A DNA stretch of 64,000 nucleotides from the NCBI GenBank assembly GCA_001282665.1, contig LN874947.1:105774-169773 (forward strand). Reading direction: 5' to 3'. This document shows positions 44,546 to 54,047 of the stretch, piece after piece (position 1 is the stretch's first letter; each line of letters starts with the position of its first letter). Origin of the DNA: Clostridiales bacterium mt11. GTDB taxonomy: Bacteria > Bacillota > Clostridia > Tissierellales > Tepidimicrobiaceae. The notes beneath the pieces are model-generated. The model was not told the origin of the DNA and ran no database searches. It worked only from the letters and a program-made list of their open reading frames with translations. Both the position numbers and the translations under genes were made by a program.

Positions 44546-46195
44546 CTATTCATTATAATTATCAGGTAAATCATTTTCAAATAGTATTATATCTTTAGGT
44601 CTTGCAATTCTTTGTATTTTCGCCGTAGCCTCATCTAAATTGTTTACAACAAATATATTTTCTTCATTATATCCAACTTCTATTAATCCTTCATATATTG
44701 GAATGGTTCTTTTTTTACCAACTAATATTACATAATCACATACCTTGCCAATATTCACTCCAAACTCCTTATTAGCTTCTTCCTCCCTTGAACCTAGCTC
44801 CACCATACCGGGAGTTACTATTATCTTTCTACCTTCTTTAAACTGGCTTAATACGTCCAATGCTGCTTTTGCACCAATAGGATTTGAATTAAAGGCATCG
44901 TCAATTACTATTATACCAGTACCTGGATTCATTATATTTAGTCTGTGGGGGATAGGCTGGATTTTTTGTATGCCATTTTTTATTTCCTCTAAATTAAGCC
45001 CCATAGCTACACCCACACTAACTCCTGCTAATATGTTATATATATTATGCTTACCTAATAACTTTGTAGTACATGTTATACTATTTCCTTTTTTACTTTT
45101 AATGGTGAAAGTAGAACCCATTTCAGATACCTCTACATTTTCAGCATAGATATCCAATTCTTGAACATCTTCCATACCATAAAGAATTTTTTCTTTAAAT
45201 GTCTTATCAGCTAATTTTTTAATGTATTCATCATCATAATTAAATATTGCTATTCCATCTGTAGGTAATTCTTCAATTAGTTCATACTTTGTCTTCATAA
45301 TATTATCCAAATTTTTAAAAGTTTCTAAATGGGTTGGTCCTATAGATGTAATAACTCCAATCTTTGGTTTAGTCAGCTTTGACAGTTCTCTAATATCCCC
45401 AATATTCCTAGCACCCATTTCCGCTATGAATACTTCATATTTATCCGTCAATTCATCGTTTATTACCTTACTTAACCCCATTGGAGTATTATAGGATTCT
45501 GGAGTATTTAGCACCCTATACTTTTCTTTCAATATGGTTCCCGTTATAAACTTAGTGCTAGTTTTTCCAAAGCTACCTGTAATCCCAATGACATTGAGTT
45601 TTTTCATGGCTTCAATTTTTTCCTGTGCCTTTTCAAAATAACGAATATTTATTCTATTTTCAATTGGTTTCATCATTATAAGCGATACATAAAGGATTTC
45701 AGATTGAAAATAGTATAGCAAACTTCCTAAAAATAAAACTATTGGAAAATATAAAGAAAAATCATTCGTAGTTTTGGAGTAAATCATGCAAACTATTAGT
45801 ATTCCTAACAAATTCAATACTAAATTAGCAGCATAGAGACGCTTAGCTCTCTGAGTAAATACTAAAGGTTTTTTTACTTCTTCATCTTTAATATCCATAG
45901 TTAAAATCATAGAGAGAAACCAATATATATTGTAAAAGTACCATATGGATATTCTAAACATTTCATATCTATTAAACAAAACAGCAAGAACTATATATAT
46001 CACAGTAATTATAAAAATATTTCTTAAAGTTTTTTTAAGTTTTTCAGTATATGCTTTGTTGCTTTCTATTAACCATCTTCTATATTCTTCTTCCTTATAA
46101 CCTTGAAGTTGTATCATATGTAAAAACAATTTAGATCTTTTTACAATTAAGAATGTCCATATAAAACCTAGAATCAAAATTACTACTTTATACAA
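44546..46195 (-). CDS. murF: MurF-like ligase with N-terminal membrane domain
   Basis: 549 aa, about 100 longer than ordinary MurF. Residues ~1-190 hold roughly five hydrophobic segments; the Mur ligase part then starts with the P-loop GITGSFGKTSTK near residue 206, followed by NTPESYNTPMGLSKVIND, EMGARNIGDI and DDAFNSNP. It joins D-Ala-D-Ala to UDP-MurNAc-tripeptide. Start TTG 46195 follows GGGGGTG at 7 nt. The membrane part suggests anchoring the last cytoplasmic precursor step near MraY; that is inference. It lies between the hydrolase and ddl genes in one operon. A variant Mur ligase for another substrate is possible. Confidence 0.87.
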   Translation of the reverse strand: MYKVVILILGFIWTFLIVKRSKLFLHMIQLQGYKEEEYRRWLIESNKAYTEKLKKTLRNIFIITVIYIVLAVLFNRYEMFRISIWYFYNIYWFLSMILTMDIKDEEVKKPLVFTQRAKRLYAANLVLNLLGILIVCMIYSKTTNDFSLYFPIVLFLGSLLYYFQSEILYVSLIMMKPIENRINIRYFEKAQEKIEAMKKLNVIGITGSFGKTSTKFITGTILKEKYRVLNTPESYNTPMGLSKVINDELTDKYEVFIAEMGARNIGDIRELSKLTKPKIGVITSIGPTHLETFKNLDNIMKTKYELIEELPTDGIAIFNYDDEYIKKLADKTFKEKILYGMEDVQELDIYAENVEVSEMGSTFTIKSKKGNSITCTTKLLGKHNIYNILAGVSVGVAMGLNLEEIKNGIQKIQPIPHRLNIMNPGTGIIVIDDAFNSNPIGAKAALDVLSQFKEGRKIIVTPGMVELGSREEEANKEFGVNIGKVCDYVILVGKKRTIPIYEGLIEVGYNEENIFVVNNLDEATAKIQRIARPKDIILFENDLPDNYNE

Positions 46196-46221
46196 CCTAA
46201 TGCACCCCCATAATCCCTATT

Positions 46222-47007
46222 CTATTGCCCTTCATTATATGAATTATTAGGCAATAAGAAAGCTTTTAAGATTATTGAAAACTTATTAAAGTCATCTAAA
46301 TATGAATAATGACCTGTACCTTCTAAAACTACTAAACCGCTATCTGATATTTCTTTTTCCATGGTCTTTCCCATGTACAATGGTGTAGCAGTATCTTTAT
46401 CTCCCCATATTAACAATGTAGGTGACTTTATATTTTTAAGTATAGGTTTCAAATCTTCATTTACAACTTTAACAAGTATTTTTTTCATTATGCCATTAGC
46501 ATCTTTATAATCTGTAGATCCAAATTTTTTATAAAACTTCTCCATCTTTTTATCATGGTCCATCCAAAAGAAAATGGTTTTATAGAAAAATTTCAAAGTC
46601 TTAAAGCTATAAACCTTTGTATAGTATTTAAGACCCCTCTTACTCTTTAATCCAGCACTATCAATAAGGACAATTTTATCTACCATTTCAGGATACTTGC
46701 TGCCTAACCATATGGAAACTTTCCCACCAAAAGAATGGCCTATTAATATTACTTTCTCTATATTCATCTTATCCATAAACTTTTTCACAACTCTAGCATA
46801 ATCATCTGAGCCAAATACCTCTTTAGGCTCTGTACTTTTACCAAATCCAGGGAGGTCCAAGGCATAGACTTTAAAGTGGTGTTTTAATAGGTTTACTATT
46901 GGGATAACCGTATTTATATTAGCTCCCCAGCCATGAAGTATCAACACATCTTTACCTTGCCCTTCACATATGTAATTTAATTGTATTTCTTCAATATTCA
47001 CTATCAT
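46222..47007 (-). CDS. Alpha/beta-fold hydrolase
   Basis: 261 aa. Oxyanion region LHGWGANINTV, nucleophile elbow IGHSFGGKV, acid GDKDTATP and base GTGHYSY form a complete triad. AAGGAAGG precedes ATG 47007. It is 26 nt upstream of murF and probably in the same transcript as murF and ddl. Substrate unknown; a cell-wall link is suggested only by position. Confidence 0.87.
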   Translation of the reverse strand: MIVNIEEIQLNYICEGQGKDVLILHGWGANINTVIPIVNLLKHHFKVYALDLPGFGKSTEPKEVFGSDDYARVVKKFMDKMNIEKVILIGHSFGGKVSIWLGSKYPEMVDKIVLIDSAGLKSKRGLKYYTKVYSFKTLKFFYKTIFFWMDHDKKMEKFYKKFGSTDYKDANGIMKKILVKVVNEDLKPILKNIKSPTLLIWGDKDTATPLYMGKTMEKEISDSGLVVLEGTGHYSYLDDFNKFSIILKAFLLPNNSYNEGQ

Positions 47008-47220
47008 GTTATACCTTCCTTTAGATTAAGGTAAAGGCTTTTTGGTACAAAGCCTCAATTTATCTAGCATATTACTATTCTTTATAAATATTATTAACTA
47101 AGACTATATGAATATAACAAATCCAATTATTTATTTATAAATAATTCTATAAAATTATATCATATAAACTTTTAACTTCATAGACTAACTTTTATTATAT
47201 CCCTGTTGTCACAAATAAGA

Positions 47221-47242
47221 AAACCCCCCGTTAGGAGGGTTT
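47221..47242 (-). terminator. Terminator of hppA
   Basis: AAACCCCCC (47221-47229) pairs with GGAGGGTTT (47234-47242), one wobble, followed on the minus strand by TTTTCTTATTT. Confidence 0.88.
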
Positions 47243-47246
47243 CTAT

Positions 47247-49259
47247 TTATTTAAATAAGTTAAATAATATTCCACCATAATTTAAGAAGAGCTCTGCAAA
47301 TACTAAAGATACTATGGTCATCAATTTTATCAATATATTCAATGATGGTCCTGAAGTATCTTTGAATGGATCTCCTACTGTATCTCCAACTACTGCTGCC
47401 TTATGGGCTTCACTACCCTTACCACCATGATTTCCTTCTTCTATATACTTCTTAGCATTATCCCAAGCTCCACCTGCGTTTGCCATGAATATAGCCATTA
47501 ATACGCCTGTGATTAATGCACCAGCTATAAGTCCTCCTAAAGCTTCAGGTCCTAATAATAATCCTACTATTATTGGAACAACAACCGCTAATATTCCTGG
47601 TATAACCATCTCTCTTAAAGCTGCTTTTGTACTTATATCAACACATGTACTATATTCTGGTGTTGCTTTACCTTCCATAATTCCTGGTATCTCTTTGAAT
47701 TGTCTTCTTACTTCTTCTATCATACTAAATGCAGCTTTTCCAACTGCTTCCATTGTCATAGCTGAGAATAAGAATGGTAGCATTCCACCTATAAATAATC
47801 CTGCAATAACTGCTGGTTCAGTTAAATTGATTCCACTCAAATTTACTGCTTGAGTATATGAAGCAAATAATGCTAAAGCAGTTAAAGCTGCTGAACCTAT
47901 TGCAAATCCTTTACCTACTGCTGCTGTTGTATTTCCAACTGAATCCAATTTATCAGTAATATTTCTTACTTTTTCTGGTAAATCACACATTTCTGCAATT
48001 CCACCAGCATTATCAGCAATTGGGCCATAAGCATCTACTGCAATTGTCATTCCTGCAGTTGAAAGCATACCTACTGCTGCTAATGCAATACCATATAATC
48101 CAGAAGCTGGGTCTGCAATCCCGCCTGATACATAAAAAGCAATTAAAATGCCGATAGCAATTACAATTATTGGTCCACCTGTAGACATCATACCTACTGA
48201 TAAACCACCAATGATATTGGTACTAGCTCCTGTTTCTGATTCACTAGCTATTCTCTTTACTGGAGAATAATCTGCTGAAGTATAGTATTCAGTAATTCTT
48301 GCAATAATTAAACCTACTGCTAAACCAGATAAAATAGCGATAAATGGCTTGTTTGATCCTAACATACTTCTGCTCAATACAAAAGAAACAATTACAGTTA
48401 TTATTGAACTAACTAATGTTCCATTATTTAATGATTTTTGTGGCTCTTTATCTCCTCTTACAAAATAAACTCCTATTATCGATGCAATTATTCCTACTGC
48501 TGATAATGCTAATGCAAATTTAACTCCACTATCACCATAAGCTACTATTCCCAATGTAATAGCTGAAATTATAGCTCCTACATATGATTCAAATAAATCT
48601 GCTCCCATACCTGCAACGTCTCCAACGTTGTCTCCAACGTTGTCTGCAATAACTGCAGGGTTTCTTGGGTCGTCTTCTGGTATTCCCGCTTCCACTTTAC
48701 CTACTAAATCCGCTCCTACATCGGCTGCTTTAGTATAAATTCCTCCACCAACACGTGCAAATAATGCTATTGATGAAGCGCCTAAACCAAATCCTGTTAT
48801 AATAGATGGATCAGGAAATAGTATGTATAGCACAGATACTCCTAATATTCCTAATCCAACAACACACATTCCCATTACTGCTCCTCCAGAAAAAGCTACG
48901 TTTAATGCTTTGTTCATACCTTTTTCCATAGCAGCATTTGCTGTCCTTACGTTAGCTTTAGTAGCTACCTTCATTCCAAAATAACCAGCAAGTATTGAAA
49001 AACAAGCTCCTAATAAGAATGATACCGCTGTCTGCCAGTTTATAGCTATAGCTAAAACTACAAAAAGAGCAATAACAAATACCGATAATGCCCTATATTC
49101 TCTCTTTAAAAATGCCATAGCTCCTTCTTCTATATAAGAAGCTATCTCCTTCATTCTATCATTGCCAGGACTTACTTTATCAATAGAACTGGCTTTGTAA
49201 AATGCAAAAAGTAAAGCTACTATACCAACTATTGGTGCAGCTATTAATGCAAAATTCAT
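47247..49259 (-). CDS. hppA: Membrane-bound ion-translocating pyrophosphatase
   Basis: About 670 aa, ~15 helices. The active site is seen in DVGADLVGKVEAGIPEDDPR and ADNVGDNVGDVAGMGADLFE, and later in DNAGGIAEMC and GDTVGDPFKDTSGPSLNI. GNTTAAVGKGFAIGS has Ala where K+-independent enzymes have Lys, so this is the K+-dependent class; H+ or Na+ pumping cannot be told. It uses pyrophosphate to energise the membrane. ATG 49259 is chosen, 9 nt after GAGGAGGT. It follows secG at ~20 nt, so they are likely co-transcribed. Confidence 0.95.
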   Translation of the reverse strand: MNFALIAAPIVGIVALLFAFYKASSIDKVSPGNDRMKEIASYIEEGAMAFLKREYRALSVFVIALFVVLAIAINWQTAVSFLLGACFSILAGYFGMKVATKANVRTANAAMEKGMNKALNVAFSGGAVMGMCVVGLGILGVSVLYILFPDPSIITGFGLGASSIALFARVGGGIYTKAADVGADLVGKVEAGIPEDDPRNPAVIADNVGDNVGDVAGMGADLFESYVGAIISAITLGIVAYGDSGVKFALALSAVGIIASIIGVYFVRGDKEPQKSLNNGTLVSSIITVIVSFVLSRSMLGSNKPFIAILSGLAVGLIIARITEYYTSADYSPVKRIASESETGASTNIIGGLSVGMMSTGGPIIVIAIGILIAFYVSGGIADPASGLYGIALAAVGMLSTAGMTIAVDAYGPIADNAGGIAEMCDLPEKVRNITDKLDSVGNTTAAVGKGFAIGSAALTALALFASYTQAVNLSGINLTEPAVIAGLFIGGMLPFLFSAMTMEAVGKAAFSMIEEVRRQFKEIPGIMEGKATPEYSTCVDISTKAALREMVIPGILAVVVPIIVGLLLGPEALGGLIAGALITGVLMAIFMANAGGAWDNAKKYIEEGNHGGKGSEAHKAAVVGDTVGDPFKDTSGPSLNILIKLMTIVSLVFAELFLNYGGILFNLFK

Positions 49260-49280
49260 TTTAAACATACCTCCTCATTT

Positions 49281-49508
49281 TTATTGAATGGCTGCAATAA
49301 CTAATGCAGATATCATAAACACAATTGCTGAAACTGTGGTTATCTTGCTAAGCATAGCTTCCATAGTTCTGGCTCTTGATTTTCCCCAAAGCTTTTCCGC
49401 ACTTCCGCTTATAGCACCTAATCCTTCTGATTTACTTTCTTGAAATAGTACAGATACGATCAATGATATTCCTGATAAAAGAATTAAAACTGAAAAGAAA
49501 ATTACCAT
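49281..49508 (-). CDS. secG: Preprotein translocase subunit SecG
   Basis: 75 aa with two helices (FFSVLILLSGISLIVSVLF and VSAIVFMISALVIAA) joined by the conserved loop LFQESKSEGLGAISG and GKSRARTMEAML. Part of the SecYEG channel. ATAGGAGGTG precedes ATG 49508. Normally close to eno; here two IS elements lie between. Confidence 0.94.
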   Translation of the reverse strand: MVIFFSVLILLSGISLIVSVLFQESKSEGLGAISGSAEKLWGKSRARTMEAMLSKITTVSAIVFMISALVIAAIQ

Positions 49509-49701
49509 ATTTACACCTCCTATATTAAAATGGAAAAATTTATTTTATCATACCCATAAACAAGAATATTTTAACACAGTGCCCCTATAAAATCAATAGC
49601 TTTATACTTAGCAACAGGATAAACTGATAAATTAACATTTTTAGGTAATGGTTGTTTTAAAGTAAAAATATGTGTATCATAAAATTAAGAAGGTGAATTT
49701 T

Positions 49702-50987
49702 ATGGCACGAAAAGCAAAAAATTACAGGAACTTCAAAAATTATTTGATGAAAGTGAAATAGACTTTTCTTTATTAGAAAGTGATAGGATAATTAATCAAT
49801 TAATAAAAAAAGCTGAATTAATATATGACACAAGAAATGAATCATATATTAAGCACAAGTTAAGTGATATTGTTATATTGACACTTTTTGCAGTATTAGC
49901 TAATGCTAATGAGTGGAAAGAAATTGAGGCTTTTGGAATAAAGAAAGAAAAATGGCTTAGAAGGTTTTTAGAACTTTTAAATGGAATTCCCTCTGATGAC
50001 ACTATAAGGGTCGTAATATCAAGCATTAATAGTAATTACTTTTACAATATAGTTGTTGAATTTTTTATGGAAATAATAAATAATCTAACTGAAATAGTAA
50101 ATCAGAAGAACGAGGATAAAGAACAAGACATACTATCAATTGATGGGAAAACAAGCTGTGGTTCTAAACAAAATGATACTAATGTAGAAGGCTCTAAGGC
50201 ATTGCATACTTTGAATGCATATTCAAGCAATTATGGAATATGCATAGGTCAAGTCTTTGTTAACGAAAAAAGTAATGAGATTCCAGCAGTAAAAGATTTA
50301 CTGAAGATAATAGATATAAAAGATACAGTAGTAACATGGGATGCTTTAAATACTCAGAAGTCTACAGTAGAAGAAGTAATAAAACATAAAGGAAACTATC
50401 TGGGTGCATTAAAGGGTAATCAAGGTCTACTTTATAATGATATAAAGGATTATTTTGAAGAAGAAGTATTAGAAGAACTTAAAGGAAATAAGGCTAATTA
50501 TAAGATAACTAAAGAAAAAGAACATAGTGCTATAGTAACAAGAGAATATTTTTTAACAACAGATATAAATTGGATATATGGAAGGAAAGACTGGAAAGGC
50601 TTTAAAAGCATAGGATCAGAGAGAAAAATTATTAAAAGAAATAATGGCACAATGAGTCAAGAAGAAAGATACTTTATATGCAGTATAGATGATATAGTTC
50701 TATTTTCAAGGGCAGTAAGGGATCATTGGGGGATTGAAAATGGGTTACATTGGCATCTAGATTTTACGTTTAAAGATGATAAAAATACTACTCTGAGTAA
50801 AACTGGGGCTAAAAACCTTCAAATAATGAAGAAAATTGCATTAACAATCTTAAAGATGGTTCAAAACTTTTATAATGTAAGCTTAAAAATGATAAGATAT
50901 AGACTTTCATTGGATTATGAAAATGAGATTAGCAATATATTTAAGTTATTGGATGTGGAAGGTTTGAAAGCAGTATTAAATAAGTAA
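49702..50987 (+). CDS. ISAs1-family transposase with a frame change near its start
   Basis: The ~370-residue body runs from KLSDIVILTLFAVL to the end with the DDE set: LSIDGKTSCGS, VVTWDALNTQK and HWGIENGLHWHLDFTF. The plausible start, ATG 49702 behind AAGAAGGTGAATTTT, is in a different frame; it reaches the body frame only by a -1 shift (or an added A) in the A6 run at 49716-49721 (A AAA AAT). The body frame itself is open back to about 49704 without a good start. This is either programmed frameshifting/slippage or a single-base loss. Confidence 0.85.
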
Positions 50988-51018
50988 AAAATTTCCACAT
51001 TGCTTATATATTTAAAAG

Positions 51019-51046
51019 CAGGATAAACTTTTATCAGTTTATCCTG
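51019..51046. terminator. Hairpin at the right end of the ISAs1 element
   Basis: CAGGATAAACT (51019-51029) is exactly complementary to AGTTTATCCTG (51036-51046), a second, inner copy of the terminal repeat. It could stop transcription entering or leaving the element. Confidence 0.6.
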
Positions 51047-51186
51047 GCTTAGCAAGTACAAATAGGCTAAAAAGAAAATAGTAAGGGAGCCTGTAAAATA
51101 TTTTGTGTAAACTGAATAAAAAGTACTCTTCTTTGTTAATAATTGGAATAGATAAATAATCAATAATTACAAGGAGGAGTATTTTT

Positions 51187-52404
51187 ATGTCGAAAGTTTC
51201 TAAAGAAATATTAAGAGATTATGTAAACGAACAAAAATTTTCTAGTCCTGATGATATCCTTAATGCAATGAAAGAAATGTTTAAAGACGTTCTTCAGGAA
51301 GTGTTAGAGGCTGAAATGGATTCACATCTTGGCTACGATAAAAACGATCTATCTGATAAAGTTACTAATAACAGAAGAAATGGATACTCAAGTAAGACTG
51401 TTAAATCAGAGTTAGGTCCAGTGAAAATTGATATACCTAGAGATAGATATGGTGAATTTGAACCAAAAATAATACCAAAATATCAAAGAAATATTAATGG
51501 TATTGAAGAAAAAGTCATCGATCTTTATGCCGCTGGCATGACTACAAGAGATATATCAGAGCAAATAAAAAATCTATATGATATTGATATATCAGCTCAA
51601 ATGGTTTCAAATATAACTAATAGAATCATTCCAATCGTAACAGAATGGCAAAATAGGTCACTTGAAAGTATCTATTCATTCGTATTCATGGATTCTATTC
51701 ATTACAAGGTTAGAGAAGATAAACAAATTGTAGTAAAGGCTGCATATGTAGTATTAGGTGTAAATATGGATGGAGAAAAAGAAGTCCTTGGAATATGGAT
51801 TGGTGCAAATGAGAGTAGTAAATTTTGGCTATCCGTATTAAATGATTTAAAGAACAGAGGAGTTCAGGATGTATTAATATTCTGTGTAGATGGACTTAAT
51901 GGGTTTAAGGAAGCAATAGGCTCTGTATACCCATTTGCTAAGATACAACGATGCATAATTCATCAAATTAGAGCAAGTATGAAATACATCCCATATAAGG
52001 ATAGAAAACTATTTGCTGCAGACTTAAAATCAGTATATGGAGCTGTAAATGAAGATGAAGCATATGAAAATTTACAGAGTATGAGAGAAAAATGGGGGCA
52101 TAAGTATCCTAATGCAATTAACAGCTGGGAAGAAAACTGGGATAATCTAATAACTTTTCTTGCATTTCCAGACTTTATCAGAAAGATTATGTATACTACA
52201 AATGTCATAGAGAGTTTACATAGTCAATTTAGAAAAGTAACGAAAACAAAATTAATATTTCCTAATGATGAAAGTTTATTGAAAATGTTGTATTTAGCAA
52301 CTGAAAAAGTTAGTAAAAAGTGGACCAGAATATATCCAAACTGGGATTTAGTAATAAGTCAATTAAAGATACTATTTGAAGAAATATTAAACAAAGAAGC
52401 ATAG
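51187..52404 (+). CDS. IS256-family (MULE-type) transposase
   Basis: 405 aa. Catalytic Asp, Asp and Glu lie in FMDSIHYKV, FCVDGLNGFKEAI and TTNVIESLHSQFRK; KIQRCIIHQIRAS is the C/H motif of the family. AAGGAGG precedes ATG 51187. Intact and probably active. Confidence 0.95.
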   Translation: MSKVSKEILRDYVNEQKFSSPDDILNAMKEMFKDVLQEVLEAEMDSHLGYDKNDLSDKVTNNRRNGYSSKTVKSELGPVKIDIPRDRYGEFEPKIIPKYQRNINGIEEKVIDLYAAGMTTRDISEQIKNLYDIDISAQMVSNITNRIIPIVTEWQNRSLESIYSFVFMDSIHYKVREDKQIVVKAAYVVLGVNMDGEKEVLGIWIGANESSKFWLSVLNDLKNRGVQDVLIFCVDGLNGFKEAIGSVYPFAKIQRCIIHQIRASMKYIPYKDRKLFAADLKSVYGAVNEDEAYENLQSMREKWGHKYPNAINSWEENWDNLITFLAFPDFIRKIMYTTNVIESLHSQFRKVTKTKLIFPNDESLLKMLYLATEKVSKKWTRIYPNWDLVISQLKILFEEILNKEA

Positions 52405-52708
52405 CTTGGGGACTCTGTCCCCAAACCCCTGAGGTTTATGGCCTTGATTCTACTAGGAACGGATAGATAAAAACTAATAGATTATATAAACCATCCATTC
52501 CTGTATAGAACTCCAATAACCGCTCAGCTTGCTTTATCCTTTTATTGAATAAGATTGAGCATATTATTGCCAAGTATAGGAAATAGTATACTTAATCAAG
52601 CGATCTTTGAAAGATTAATAATCGACCATTTTTTACATTTTATTACTTTGTATCTTATGCCAAGTTATTATTCAAAGAATGAGAATACACAAAATTATTT
52701 ACACGGCC
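52405..52708. other. Non-coding 3' tail of the IS256 element
   Basis: 304 bases between the transposase stop and the right inverted repeat. A terminator-like hairpin TTGGGGAC/GTCCCCAA lies at 52407-52425. A plus-strand ORF from 52555 runs out into eno antisense and has no ribosome site, so it is not accepted. Confidence 0.6.
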
Positions 52709-52732
52709 TAGTAAGGAGAAGCCCCCTTACTA
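52709..52732 (-). terminator. eno terminator hairpin, its U-tract displaced by IS256
   Basis: TAGTAAGG (52709-52716) pairs with CCTTACTA (52725-52732), and the eno stop codon TAG lies in the stem. The minus strand now continues into the IS end instead of the TTTTCTTTTT that remains at 51068-51078. Confidence 0.75.
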
Positions 52733-54022
52733 TTTCTTTATATTATAGAATGCTTTCTTACCTCTATATTCACTACTTAGTCCAAGGAAATCTTCAATCC
52801 TTAGTAGTTGATTATATTTAGCAACCCTATCAGTTCTAGAAGGTGCACCAGTCTTTATTTGACCTGCATTTGTTGCTACTACTAAGTCTGCTATAGTTGT
52901 ATCTTCAGTTTCTCCAGATCTATGGGATACTACTGCAGTATAACCATTAACCTTTGCCATCTCTATTGTATTTAATGTTTCTGTCAAAGTTCCTATTTGA
53001 TTTAATTTTACCAAAACTGAATTGGATATTCCTAAATCTATTCCTTTTTCTAATCGTTTAGTATTGGTTACGAACAAGTCATCTCCTACTAATTGGATTC
53101 TATCTCCTAATCTATCAGTAAGTTTCTTCCAACCATCCCAGTCATCTTCTGCTAACCCATCTTCTATTGAAATAATTGGATATTTGTTAACTAAGTCTTC
53201 ATAGTAATCTATCATTTGATCTACAGTTAATTCTCTGCCTTCTCCTGCTAGGTTATAGATTTTTCTTTCTTCATCATATATTTCTGTAGCTGCTACGTCT
53301 AAAGCAAGAGCTACATCTTCTCCTGGTTTATATCCTGCTTTTTCAATCGCTTCAACTATTGTCTTTAATGCTTCTTCATTGCTGGATAGGTTTGGTGCAA
53401 ATCCACCTTCGTCACCAACAGAAGTGTTTAAGCCTTTTCCTTTTAATACTGCTCTTAAATTATGGAATACTTCTGCTCCCATTCTTAAAGCTTCTCTAAA
53501 GCTTGGTGCTCCAATTGGCATAACCATAAATTCTTGAATATCTACGTTGTTATCTGCATGTTCTCCACCATTTAAGATGTTCATCATAGGTACAGGTATA
53601 ACTTTTGAATTAACTCCACCAATGTATTGATATAAAGGCATTCCTAATTCATCAGCTGCAGCTCTAGCTACTGCTAAAGATACTCCAAGTATAGCATTAG
53701 CTCCTAATTTTCCTTTATTTTCTGTTCCGTCTAATTCTATAAGCTTAGCATCTATTCCTAATTGATCATATACATCCATTCCAATAATTTCTTCTGCAAT
53801 TATATTGTTGACATTATTTACTGCATTCATAACGCCTTTACCTAAAAATCTTTCTTTATCTCCATCTCTTAATTCTACTGCTTCATAAGCTCCAGTACTT
53901 GCTCCTGATGGTACTAAAGCTCTACCAAAAGCATCCATTTCTGTCCAAACTTCTACTTCTACAGTTGGGTTTCCCCTTGAATCTAGTACCTCTCTAGCAT
54001 AAATATCAGTAATTAAACCCAT
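52730..54022 (-). CDS. eno: Enolase
   Basis: 430 aa. ARGNPTVEVEV-type N-terminus (LDSRGNPTVEVEVWT), NILNGGEHADNNVDIQEFM, SIEDGLAEDDWDGWK, LVGDDLFVTN, and the catalytic-lysine/loop region SHRSGETEDTTIADL are intact. 2-phosphoglycerate to phosphoenolpyruvate. Last gene of the glycolytic operon; AAGGAGGAAC precedes ATG 54022. Confidence 0.98.
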   Translation of the reverse strand: MGLITDIYAREVLDSRGNPTVEVEVWTEMDAFGRALVPSGASTGAYEAVELRDGDKERFLGKGVMNAVNNVNNIIAEEIIGMDVYDQLGIDAKLIELDGTENKGKLGANAILGVSLAVARAAADELGMPLYQYIGGVNSKVIPVPMMNILNGGEHADNNVDIQEFMVMPIGAPSFREALRMGAEVFHNLRAVLKGKGLNTSVGDEGGFAPNLSSNEEALKTIVEAIEKAGYKPGEDVALALDVAATEIYDEERKIYNLAGEGRELTVDQMIDYYEDLVNKYPIISIEDGLAEDDWDGWKKLTDRLGDRIQLVGDDLFVTNTKRLEKGIDLGISNSVLVKLNQIGTLTETLNTIEMAKVNGYTAVVSHRSGETEDTTIADLVVATNAGQIKTGAPSRTDRVAKYNQLLRIEDFLGLSSEYRGKKAFYNIKK

Positions 54023-54047
54023 ATCCTTGTTCCTCCTTATTATTTAT

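Larger units (their letters stand above)
49615..51047 (+). mobile_element. ISAs1-family insertion sequence
   Basis: Terminal inverted repeats CAGGATAAACTGATAAA at 49615-49631 and, inverted, at 51030-51046 (17 bp perfect). Flanked by the 8-bp direct repeat CTTAGCAA (49607-49614 and 51048-51055). 1433 bp. It lies in the eno-secG intergenic region. Confidence 0.9.
51087..52708 (+). mobile_element. IS256-family insertion sequence
   Basis: Ends GAGCCTGTAAAATATTTTGT (left) and GGCCGTGTAAATAATTTTGT (right, read inward), about 19 of 27 matching. Flanked by the 8-bp repeat TAGTAAGG (51079-51086 and 52709-52716). 1622 bp, longer than usual because of a ~300-nt non-coding tail after the transposase gene. 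The insertion splits the eno terminator. Confidence 0.9.

Noticed and set aside
49607..52716. Composite transposon formed by the ISAs1 and IS256 elements
   Set aside because: The elements belong to different families, each has its own target duplicate, and no cargo lies between them.
52555..52821. 88-aa plus-strand ORF across the IS256 right end into eno
   Set aside because: It crosses the element boundary and the eno terminator, has no ribosome site and resembles nothing; chance frame.
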